Origin: CAYLJO01 sp964383905
GTDB taxonomy: Bacteria; Acidobacteriota; Blastocatellia; Pyrinomonadales; Pyrinomonadaceae
DNA: 16,739 nt
NCBI GenBank assembly: GCA_964383905.1
Contig: CAYLJO010000139.1
Span: forward strand, 1 to 16,739
Direction: 5' to 3'
Program-made: the position numbers and the translations under genes
Notes under the pieces: generated by a model
What the model was told of the DNA's origin: nothing
What the model saw: only the letters and a program-made list of their open reading frames with translations
Database searches by the model: none
Part shown: in pieces, positions 7,193 through 13,778 of the stretch
How the letters are laid out: the number at the start of each line of letters is the position of its first letter
How positions within the stretch are numbered: position 1 is the first letter of the stretch

Positions 7193-9568
7193 ATGAAAAT
7201 ATTAAGCAGAATCTTGCGCATTCCCATACTCGTTCTCATTTCTACCACAAGCGTTATGACGGCGCCGGCTCAACAGCAACCGGCGGCATCTCCAAGTCCA
7301 CAAGACCGCGCGCGTGATCAACAGCCCGTAGCTAAGGCGGAACAGGTGGCGCTCGACTCGCTGCTTTCGGCGGACAGCTACAAGTTTTACGGAGAAGTGA
7401 GGATGATCGGCCAGCAGGTGCACTCCGGCGGAATCATCGAGTTCCTCGAACCCTTCCGGCAGCTCGGTACTACGCCGCCAGAAATGAAAGCGGCCGTCGA
7501 TTTCCTGACGTCGAACGGCGACCTGCTCGCCAGCTCCCGCCTGGTCTTTGCCGCCGCGCCGGCGAAACCAAAACTACCGCAGGTATTCGTCGCAGTCGAG
7601 CTGCTTTCGGCAGAAGATGCTCAAAAGTTCGAGCCGAAGCTTCGTGCGTTCCTGGGCGCGATGTCAACTGCAAAGGCAACTCCCTCGGCCGAGAATCGAG
7701 CAGTGCCTCAAGACGTGAAATCCGGGAAGCCGACGGCGCCCAAGCCTGCGTCACCACCATACTTCGTCAAACGCGCGGGTAATCTCATACTCGTCGCCGA
7801 CTCGGCATTCACGCTCAAGAATCTTCACCCCGAAGGGTCGAGGCTGCTCTCCGAGGACGTGAGCTTTCGCGAGGTGCGCGACCGGCTAGCAACAGAATCT
7901 TTCTTCTTCTACTATAACGTCGCCCTCCCGTATGCAGGTTATCAAGCAAGACTCGCCACCGGGTCCCCCGTCGAAGAGAGAGCAAATGTTCACTCGGCGC
8001 AAGCCAAAGCTAAGAACGCAGAGAGGGGTGCCGGACCGGGGGCTGCGCCGTCACCTACCTCCAGCACAGTTGTGCAACAGGATACGCACAATCCGGCCGT
8101 ATTAGTAGGCGAAGCCCGCACCCCCAATAACGAGCCGGAAGAGGTTACTGCCGTACCCCAGAGCGGTATACAGGGCGCGCCGGTTAAGGATGGCGGGCAC
8201 CCGATAGCTCTGCCGTTCCTGGGCATGATATTGGGAGGGGAGTCGGGATGGCCCGGGGCGATAGGCGCGTCCTCTTCACTTGAAGGCGATGCCTTCGTCA
8301 ATCGCTTGATGCTGGTTAACGTGCCGGGCGCCCCGCCCCGCGCCATACCCTTCGTGCCGATGTTCGTTTCCGGGCCGCCTCTATCACCCAGATCGACAGC
8401 AATCGTCCCCGGCGACGCCGGAATCTTCATCGATGCGTCGCTTGACCTGCCGCAAATGTACGACGCGCTGATCACAGCGATGCCGGCGCCGGGCACTACT
8501 ATCGATGTGCCCGGGAAGAATAGTCGTCCGCCGGCCGTTGAAAGCGAGATGGCCGCATTCGAAAAAAAACTCGGCCTCAGGATCAAGGATGATCTGCTGC
8601 CCGCGCTCGGCAATGAGCTGGCCGTCAGCCTACCCGTGCAGTGGCTCACCGGCGCAACTCCCACCAAAACGCAGGCGGCACAGCCGCAGCCCGGCATCGC
8701 TTTCTTCGTCTCGCTCAAAGACAAGGAGAAAGCCCGCGAATTGCTGCCGCGCGTTATTGAAGCTGCCGGTCTGAAGGCCCTTGGCGATCTGGCCCAAACT
8801 GAGAAGAAGGACGACATCGAAATCATCAATTATGGTGTCGGATCGGTCGCCTTCATCGAGGATTTCCTGGTCGTCGCGCAGGACGCCTTGACGCTCCGCC
8901 ACGTGGTTGACTCGTACATAAATCACCAGACGCTCTCTTCAAACTCCGGTTTCAAGAACTCTACCAGTTGGCAACCCAGAGAGGTGCTGGGTCAGGTCTA
9001 CATTTCGCAGGCCCTGATGGGGAGTCTCCAAAGCAGCATGGCAAAGGGCCCTCTTCTGCAGGCCGACCAGGAGGGCCTTGATTACCTTTCACGATTCAAG
9101 GCCGAACCCGAGGCGATTACTTACGCGTTGACCGCCGAGGGCCCGGGGCTCATGCATGAGCTGCATATCCCTCGCTCTCTGGTTAATATGCTGCTGGCCC
9201 AGATGGCCGTCGGGACAAAACCATCGGCTACCAATGAAAGAATGGCGTCCGGTTTTCTACAGATGGTCGCGTCGGCCCAAAAGCAGTATAAAGAGAAGAA
9301 AGGTAGCGGCGGCTACGCGTCACTCGACGAGCTGAAAAAGAATGGCTTATTCGACGTCTCGGCCCTGGAGAAGTACGGGTATAAGCTCGATCTCAAGAAC
9401 TACGGCAATAAGTTTGAGGTGACCGCAACGCCCATGGAGTACGGAAAGTCGGGACGGCTCTCTTTTTTTATCGACGAGAGCGGGGTCTTGAGAGGAGGCG
9501 ATAAGGCCGGGCAGCCGGCCACCGCGGCCGACAAACCTTTGGAAGGCGGCGTGTCAGAACATCCATGA
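7193..9568 (+). CDS. Secreted protein of unknown function with pseudopilin-like C-terminal module
   Basis: No function can be assigned. The ATG at 7193 is chosen because it starts a clean Sec signal peptide (MKILSRILRIPILVLISTTSVMTAPA-QQ), giving 791 residues. Residues about 55-215 form a first alpha/beta region ending in YFVKRAGNLILVAD. A Pro/Ala/Gly-rich, low-complexity stretch follows at about 257-337. A second alpha/beta region at about 397-617 (DAGIFIDASLDLPQMYDAL, LGLRIKDDLLPALGNELAVSL, GIAFFVSLKDKEKARELLP) is organised like DUF3352-type proteins. The last roughly 100 residues (680-783) resemble the soluble part of major pseudopilins: a helix with QKQYKEKKGSGGYASLDELKKNGL, then KYGYKLDL, FEVTATPMEYGKSGRLSFF and IDESGVLRGGDK. 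There is no pilin methylation site. It is probably periplasmic or surface-exposed. The three-part order suggests a fusion, with moderate confidence. Confidence 0.75.
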   Translation: MKILSRILRIPILVLISTTSVMTAPAQQQPAASPSPQDRARDQQPVAKAEQVALDSLLSADSYKFYGEVRMIGQQVHSGGIIEFLEPFRQLGTTPPEMKAAVDFLTSNGDLLASSRLVFAAAPAKPKLPQVFVAVELLSAEDAQKFEPKLRAFLGAMSTAKATPSAENRAVPQDVKSGKPTAPKPASPPYFVKRAGNLILVADSAFTLKNLHPEGSRLLSEDVSFREVRDRLATESFFFYYNVALPYAGYQARLATGSPVEERANVHSAQAKAKNAERGAGPGAAPSPTSSTVVQQDTHNPAVLVGEARTPNNEPEEVTAVPQSGIQGAPVKDGGHPIALPFLGMILGGESGWPGAIGASSSLEGDAFVNRLMLVNVPGAPPRAIPFVPMFVSGPPLSPRSTAIVPGDAGIFIDASLDLPQMYDALITAMPAPGTTIDVPGKNSRPPAVESEMAAFEKKLGLRIKDDLLPALGNELAVSLPVQWLTGATPTKTQAAQPQPGIAFFVSLKDKEKARELLPRVIEAAGLKALGDLAQTEKKDDIEIINYGVGSVAFIEDFLVVAQDALTLRHVVDSYINHQTLSSNSGFKNSTSWQPREVLGQVYISQALMGSLQSSMAKGPLLQADQEGLDYLSRFKAEPEAITYALTAEGPGLMHELHIPRSLVNMLLAQMAVGTKPSATNERMASGFLQMVASAQKQYKEKKGSGGYASLDELKKNGLFDVSALEKYGYKLDLKNYGNKFEVTATPMEYGKSGRLSFFIDESGVLRGGDKAGQPATAADKPLEGGVSEHP

Positions 9569-9645
9569 AAACTGGAAATTTACGACGCAATTTCTGCGTA
9601 TGATAATTACGTAATCCTACTTCGTGATTGGATGTGGAAGGTTAT

Positions 9646-10233
9646 ATGCGCCGGAATATGACGGGAGGCGGCTTGAACCGGGCGATAAGATCTACTCTCG
9701 CTTTCGCCTCCCTGCTCATCGCTTCGACGGCCGCGATGGCCCAGACGCCGACAAGCGCGGGCGCAATCGCCGAAAAACTTCGCGCCCAATTGGCCGAGGC
9801 GCAGAGCAGAGAAACCGAGCTTCAGACACGATTGCGGCAGCTTGATAACGATCTCCGGCCGGAGAATATCGAGCATTCCCTGGCAGGGGTCGGGTCAACC
9901 CGGCCCGAGGAGTTGCGCGAGCAGCGCCGCCGGCAACTCGAGGCTGAGAAATCGAAAGTGCAGGCGCAGCTTGACGAGGTCGCGGCAAGCAAGTCACGCC
10001 TGGAATCGGCCATCGCTGCCGCCGACGCCGAGGCTTACCGTCAAAGCGCTAATGTAAACACCATCAGCCCGCCGGGACCAAAGAGCTCCACCGCGACGAC
10101 GGCTGCGCCAGGGCCCGCCAGCGGCCCGCTAAGAGGAAGCACACGGAAAAGAAGGCGGATGGGTCGTGCTTCATCCCGTCGACGGAAGCGCACCGCGAGG
10201 AGCAATGGCGCGATGCCGGGCCGCCAGTTATAG
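9646..10233 (+). CDS. Secreted coiled-coil protein, frame disrupted near its C-terminus
   Basis: This is a protein of unknown function with a Sec signal peptide (MRRNMTGGGLNRAIRSTLAF...STAAMA-QT) and then a long Ala/Glu/Arg-rich helix predicted to form a coiled coil (about residues 38-135: IAEKLRAQLAEAQSRETELQ, RRRQLEAEKSKVQAQLDEVA and similar). The ATG at 9646 has GGAAGG four bases upstream and is preferred over the TTG at 9628. As it stands the protein ends in a very basic tail (RKRRRMGRASSRRRKRTAR) unlike the rest. In the -1 frame, the same DNA and the next 90 bases read as a normal acidic and alanine-rich segment to a stop at 10323. The basic tail is therefore most likely the product of a one-base loss near 10123-10131. 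It follows the 791-aa gene on the same strand with a 77-nt gap. Confidence 0.7.
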   Translation: MRRNMTGGGLNRAIRSTLAFASLLIASTAAMAQTPTSAGAIAEKLRAQLAEAQSRETELQTRLRQLDNDLRPENIEHSLAGVGSTRPEELREQRRRQLEAEKSKVQAQLDEVAASKSRLESAIAAADAEAYRQSANVNTISPPGPKSSTATTAAPGPASGPLRGSTRKRRRMGRASSRRRKRTARSNGAMPGRQL

Positions 10234-10325
10234 CTCCGGCCGGAATCCGAGAAGAACGTGATCGCGCCATGGCGCGAGCAGCGGCGTGGCTGCCGTTAGA
10301 GAAGGGCGATATAGAGCGTCCTTAA
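10131..10325 (+). pseudogene. Displaced 3' coding segment of the coiled-coil gene
   Basis: This frame reads KRKHTEKKADGSCF, then AHREEQWRDAGPPVIAPAG, then IREERDRAMARAAAWLPLEK and GDIERP before TAA. Its balanced Glu/Arg/Ala/Pro composition and GC-rich third positions look like a real protein end. The frame is open from 10053 but has no start of its own with a ribosome-binding site. Adding one base near 10123-10131 would join it to the coiled-coil frame. It could be a true mutation or a sequence error. Programmed frameshifting is unlikely, because no slippery heptamer is seen at the junction. Confidence 0.6.
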
Positions 10326-10423
10326 AGTGAGGGCTCTGCTGCAAAATTGCTGCCCGGTTATCATCCGACCTTTTCGATCGCAAGACGGCCCGTCAGAGAG
10401 GCATGAGATTTGAAGCATCACTT

Positions 10424-10444
10424 ATCCCGTTCAAATAGCGGGAT
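10424..10444. repeat. Hairpin ATCCCG/CGGGAT
   Basis: ATCCCG (10424-10429) and CGGGAT (10439-10444) are perfect 6-bp arms around a 9-base AT-rich loop. It lies about 100 nt after the displaced end of the coiled-coil gene. No T tract follows, so a terminator role is not supported. Confidence 0.35.
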
Positions 10445-10469
10445 TGTGAGGTCGGCTGTATTATATAGC

Positions 10470-10488
10470 CGTCAGGCGCCGCCTGACG
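10470..10488. promoter_or_regulatory. 9-bp-arm palindrome CGTCAGGCG-C-CGCCTGACG
   Basis: This is a perfect 19-bp dyad with a single central base, about 130 bp upstream of the first PilZ gene and next to the AT-rich TATTATATAG (10459-10468). It may be an operator for a dimeric regulator or a very stable hairpin in RNA. No T tract follows, so a simple terminator is unlikely. No known operator consensus was recognised. Confidence 0.4.
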
Positions 10489-10555
10489 TGAGGTCCTGGT
10501 TGAAAGAGTCACCCGTAGTGGCAAGCCTATTTTTTGACGGTAACGCATCCTCATG

Positions 10556-10618
10556 ATCGTAAATTAGGCGCACCGCTCCGGTGACTTATGTGCGCCGTCT
10601 TATACAGTAAATTACGAT
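10556..10618 (+). promoter_or_regulatory. Nested inverted repeats enclosing the PilZ start codon
   Basis: The outer arms ATCGTAA (10556-10562) and TTACGAT (10612-10618) overlap the ATG at 10617. The inner arms GGCGCA (10567-10572) and TGCGCC (10591-10596) nest inside, and CACCG/CGGTG lies inside those. If transcribed, this could fold so that the start codon is paired. No Shine-Dalgarno sequence is visible. TTATAC at 10600-10605 may instead be a -10 box giving an almost leaderless message. Confidence 0.35.
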
Positions 10619-11021
10619 GGAAGAGCGAAGAGAAGCAGCGCGTGTAGAGGTCGATACGGCGATCTACATCTTTTGGGGGGAGACCGAGGCGGGTCTCAAC
10701 AGTGGGAAAATTACGAGCCTCAGTAGTAAAGGCTGCTTCGTGCAGACGAAGGCTGAAGCGTACGCCGACCAAACAATCTTTATTCGTATGAGGCTGCCCA
10801 CCGAGCGCTGGCTGTTACTGCGAGGCGATGTGATTCATGCCCGCAGCAGGGTGGGGTTTGGGATGCGCTTTACGGAATTAAGCGATGCGGATAATTCTAT
10901 GCTGATGCTGTTGGTGGAGTATTACCGCGAAGACCCGACGGTGGTCGTAGGGGTCATCTGTGAAAGAGACGAGTCAGCGTTGAAAGCCCGAAGGGTCAAC
11001 CTTGAACCGGTCCGAAGGTGA
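10617..11021 (+). CDS. PilZ-domain protein, variant c-di-GMP motif
   Basis: This 134-residue cytoplasmic protein consists of one PilZ domain, the family that binds cyclic di-GMP to tune motility, exopolysaccharide or pili. The RxxxR motif is present as RREAAR (Arg5 and Arg9). The second motif, normally (D/N)xSxxG, reads SLSSKG (34-39), with Ser in place of Asp. The beta-barrel strands continue through IFIRMRLPTERWLLLRGDVI and VGFGMRF, and end near residue 105 with the helix LMLLVEYYRED. A 30-residue basic tail of no recognised type follows. Binding may be weakened, but this is not certain. A second PilZ gene starts 42 nt downstream on the same strand, and the two are probably co-transcribed. 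Confidence 0.9.
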   Translation: MEERREAARVEVDTAIYIFWGETEAGLNSGKITSLSSKGCFVQTKAEAYADQTIFIRMRLPTERWLLLRGDVIHARSRVGFGMRFTELSDADNSMLMLLVEYYREDPTVVVGVICERDESALKARRVNLEPVRR

Positions 11022-11063
11022 ATTCCCGCAGCAGACTCCTCCCGCACGGAAGCTCAAATTGTC

Positions 11064-11384
11064 ATGGCCGATAAGCGAAGATCTGCTGAGCGTGTGGTGG
11101 TGAACCTGAACGTGCGCTGGGATGGAAATTTTGATCGACGGGAGGGGACGGTCACCGACATCAGTACCGGCGGGTGTTTTGTCTTGACCGCCGGCGAGGT
11201 GAGTCCGATGGAACTGATCGAGATTGAGATTGAGTTTCCGACCGAAGGCGGGCGGGTGCGCTTGTGGGGGCAAGTCATGTACTTCATTGAGGAAATAGGA
11301 TTCGGGCTCCGGTTCGCGGGTATTAACGATGAGCAACTTGCGCTGCTCAAACGCGTGATTGAACACGCCCGCGATAACCGCTGA
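11064..11384 (+). CDS. PilZ-domain protein
   Basis: This is a 106-residue single-domain PilZ protein. Both c-di-GMP contact motifs are intact: RSAER (Arg6 and Arg10) and DISTGG (Asp32, Ser34, Gly37). The strands LIEIEIEFPTEGGRVRLWGQ and IGFGLRF, and the closing helix LALLKRVIEHA, fit the usual fold. It starts 42 nt after the upstream PilZ gene and shares its layout, so the pair probably arose by duplication, with the second copy keeping the standard motif. No effector domain is attached, so it would act by contacting a partner protein. It converges on the glycosyltransferase gene, with 42 nt between the stops. Confidence 0.93.
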   Translation: MADKRRSAERVVVNLNVRWDGNFDRREGTVTDISTGGCFVLTAGEVSPMELIEIEIEFPTEGGRVRLWGQVMYFIEEIGFGLRFAGINDEQLALLKRVIEHARDNR

Positions 11385-11426
11385 CGGCCAAATTCTTTCA
11401 CGCGACGGCGAACGGCGGGTGAGATT

Positions 11427-12542
11427 CTAATACTGGTAACCGAGTCTAAGGATTGCGTCGGCGGCTTCGTAGGCGGCGCTCGGCCGCGCCAGATGACGTG
11501 CGTTATCGCGTAACCTACCTAATTCTTCGCAGTTCGCCAGCAAGCGATCAATGGTTGGTGCGAGATCGCCGCGGTGCTTCATCCAGTAGCCCACCCCCCG
11601 TCTTTCAATCCAATCACAAGCGCGGCGCTCGTTGCCGGGTAGAGGATCAAGCGCCAAAAGCGGCAGACCGCAGTTGATGGATTCCATCATCGTGCTGGCC
11701 CCGGGCTTGCTCACCAGCAGGTCGGCGGCTGCCATCCACTCGTGCATGTTATCAACCCACCCGAGTACCCTGTAACCCTGATGGCCGTTGCTGAGAGACT
11801 CGACCTCCTCTTTCAACGGCCCGTTTCTCCCGGTAATGAAGACGACCTGGACGGGGTGCTTTACCTTCTTAAGCTCCGGGATCATGTGGCGCGGCTTCCC
11901 AATTCCCGTCCCCCCAAAAAGTACCAGGAGCAGAGGCAGCTCGCTTCTGATTTTAAGACCCTCGCGGACCTTTTGCCGGTCGGGCAGGGCGACGAATGCA
12001 GGATCTACCGGCTGGCCGCACGGAAGAATTTTAGCGCGGGGAACTCCCACCGCCTCCAGTCGCGCGGACGCATCGCCCGGGGCAACAGGATAAAGATCCA
12101 CTTCGGGTTGAGACCACGCGCGATCGACGTCGATACCGGTAACCACACCGACGAGTCGAAAGCGCGTCTTGATCTCGCGCTTGAGCATGGCCGCCAATTC
12201 GCACATCCCCACCTCGGTGGCGACCACCACGTCCGGCTGATATGCCTGGATAAACCTGAACAAAGGTTGCCCGGCTCGACGATAAAGCCAGGCGGGGCCT
12301 GTCGATCCGGTGTCATGCTGGAATCGTTCGATCCAACCCCAGAGAGGGGGGAAGTACTTCAGCGGAAGCTGATAGGAATTATAATATTGACGGAACCAAC
12401 AGGGACAATGGTGGAGCGCATTGATCACCTTCACCGCAAGGGAAGGTTTGATCTCAAGGAGCGCCTTCTGCAGTGCGGTCGCCACCCGCCGGTGCGAAGC
12501 GCCATGTGGGATCGTCATGATTAATATCTTAGATTCCGGCAT
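11427..12542 (-). CDS. UgtP/MGDG-synthase-like glycosyltransferase (GT28 family)
   Basis: This is a 371-residue GT-B glycosyltransferase related to monogalactosyldiacylglycerol synthases and the bacillar diglucosyl-diacylglycerol synthase UgtP, which move a sugar from a UDP-sugar to diacylglycerol at the inner membrane face. The N-terminal lobe holds MTIPHGASHRRVATAL (9-24), where the family has its GGGH(R) loop, then PDVVVATEVGMCELAAML (103-120) and VVTGIDVDRAW (133-143). The C-terminal donor lobe has VLFGGTGIG (207-215), a VLGWVDNMHEWMAAADLLVSK region and KPGASTMMESINCGLPLLAL (279-298), followed by PLPGNERRACDWIERRGVG. These are clear donor-site motifs. The acceptor could be a lipid other than diacylglycerol. 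The gene stands alone and converges on the PilZ pair. Length is close to the family norm and no damage is seen. Confidence 0.85.
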   Translation of the reverse strand: MPESKILIMTIPHGASHRRVATALQKALLEIKPSLAVKVINALHHCPCWFRQYYNSYQLPLKYFPPLWGWIERFQHDTGSTGPAWLYRRAGQPLFRFIQAYQPDVVVATEVGMCELAAMLKREIKTRFRLVGVVTGIDVDRAWSQPEVDLYPVAPGDASARLEAVGVPRAKILPCGQPVDPAFVALPDRQKVREGLKIRSELPLLLVLFGGTGIGKPRHMIPELKKVKHPVQVVFITGRNGPLKEEVESLSNGHQGYRVLGWVDNMHEWMAAADLLVSKPGASTMMESINCGLPLLALDPLPGNERRACDWIERRGVGYWMKHRGDLAPTIDRLLANCEELGRLRDNARHLARPSAAYEAADAILRLGYQY

Positions 12543-12892
12543 AAGCGCTGAACCCTGATCTCAACCTGTAATTACTGGAGACGGGCAATTGACCGCGCGA
12601 CAGGGAAACCCTTTACCCGGAGGAAACAGGGGCTTCGTGTGCCGGTTGCGCACGCCTTCACTTTTCCTGCCCACCCCCATCACACCGCGGACCGCGCTCG
12701 CATACTTATGTATCTGCTTCGTCCTGGAGCCGGTATGAGAATTGCTGGAGGACCGATCTCCTGCCCCCTTAACCTCACTTCAATTCACAAAATCTGAGTT
12801 ATAGACGTGTAGGGGCCGGAAACGGTTACAATAAGTTATCGTGACTTCGACCCGGCTGGCGGCTGCTTTGCCAGAATTGATCCGGGGAGTGC
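12543..12892. other. Intergenic region upstream of the asparaginase remnant
   Basis: No convincing gene or RNA gene was found. TACAAT at 12827-12832 could be a -10 box, with only a weak TAGACG at 12802-12807 as -35 (19-bp spacing). Several short reading frames here are interrupted by stops. Confidence 0.4.
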
Positions 12893-13072
12893 GTGGATTG
12901 CGAGCGTCTCCTCGCCGGTGCGGTGATCTTCGACCGAGCGATAGGTGAAAATAGTGAGGAATGCTGCTTCAAGGGCCATACATCGGAAGCGTTGCAGGAA
13001 GGTAAAGAAGAACCGATGATAGGGGAGAAGCTCTTCTTGCAGCTTTGTTACGAAACATACGCAATAAGTTGA
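12893..13072 (+). CDS. Possible small protein of 59 residues
   Basis: A GTG start at 12893, with GGGGAG just upstream, opens a frame of 59 codons reading MDCERLLAGAVIFDRAIGEN, then a Glu/Cys/Gly-rich middle (SEECCFKGHTSEALQ), then GEKLFLQLCYETYAIS. It is mildly acidic with four cysteines and has a protein-like composition. It ends 35 nt before the asparaginase-like start on the same strand. No family is recognised and the spacing of the ribosome-binding site is short. It could be a chance frame or a remnant. Confidence 0.25.
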   Translation: MDCERLLAGAVIFDRAIGENSEECCFKGHTSEALQEGKEEPMIGEKLFLQLCYETYAIS

Positions 13073-13107
13073 CGATTCTACCCAACTCAAGATGGGGATC
13101 AGGCTCA

Positions 13108-13754
13108 ATGGGAAAACAACTTCAGCCGGTAGAGCGAGAGGAAAGTCGCCGGGAATTTCTCGGCAGTGCGGTGGTCGGTTTGAGCGCGATGGCGCTGGGA
13201 ACTTATCTGAACACCCCCCTTAAGGCGCAAGATCAGCGTCCGCGCCCGGACGCAGGAGGGGGCCGGGGTGCGCAGCGGTTTGGGTTGCTGATTCACAGGG
13301 GAGTCGGTGTGATGACGAGGAGCGAGATGAGTCCTGAGTCGGAGAAAGGTTACCGCGCCGCGCTCGAAGAGGCCCTGTCTGCCGGCTACGATATCCTTAA
13401 AAAGGGGGGAGCGGGTTGGATGCCGTCGAAGCCGTCATCAAAATAATGGAAGACTCACCATTATTTAACGCCGGCAAAGGGGCTGTTTTTACCAACGCCG
13501 GAACGAACGAGCTGGATGCTTCGATCATGGATGGGAAGACGCTGAAAGCGGGCGCCGTCTCGACCCTCAAGCACATCAAAAACCCGATCAGTCTCGCGCG
13601 TCTGGTGATGGAGCGATCCCCTCACGTCATGATGGTGGGGAAAGGCGCGGAAGAGTTTGCTAGGCAGCAGGGCATGGGTTTAGTCCCGCAGAAATATTTT
13701 TATACCGAGAGAAGATGGAAGGAATGGCAGCGGGTAAAGGAAGAAGAGAAGGTT
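13108..13754 (+). pseudogene. Isoaspartyl peptidase/L-asparaginase remnant (alpha subunit only, frameshifted)
   Basis: The intact family enzyme is an Ntn-hydrolase precursor that cleaves itself before a Thr and removes beta-linked aspartate, for example from the beta-Asp-Arg released by cyanophycinase. Here the ATG at 13108 opens a Tat signal (ESRREFLGSAVVGLSAMALG). Then come IHRGVGVMTRSEMSPESEKGY, where the family has IHGGAG, and LSAGYDILKKGG. At a G6 run (13404-13409) the frame breaks. In the -1 frame it continues with SGLDAVEAVIKIMEDSPLFN, AGKGAVFTNAGTNELDASIMDG, NPISLARLVMERSPHVMMVG and YFYTERRWKEWQRVKEEE, all close to the E. coli IaaA alpha subunit. Homology stops near 13754. The HGTVG cleavage site and the entire beta subunit are absent, so no active enzyme can form. 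The second half runs in frame into the following cyanophycinase. Confidence 0.85.
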
Positions 13755-13778
13755 TCTACCCGTACAAGTCGCGCTCGC

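Noticed and set aside
7990..8829. 279-residue minus-strand frame inside the secreted protein gene
   Set aside because: It is a mirror frame of a GC-rich coding region, Ser/Gly/Pro-rich without motifs, and opposite a gene with a signal peptide and domain structure.
11742..12524. 260-residue plus-strand frame opposite the glycosyltransferase
   Set aside because: The minus strand encodes recognisable GT-B motifs. The plus frame has His/Arg/Pro-rich shadow composition.
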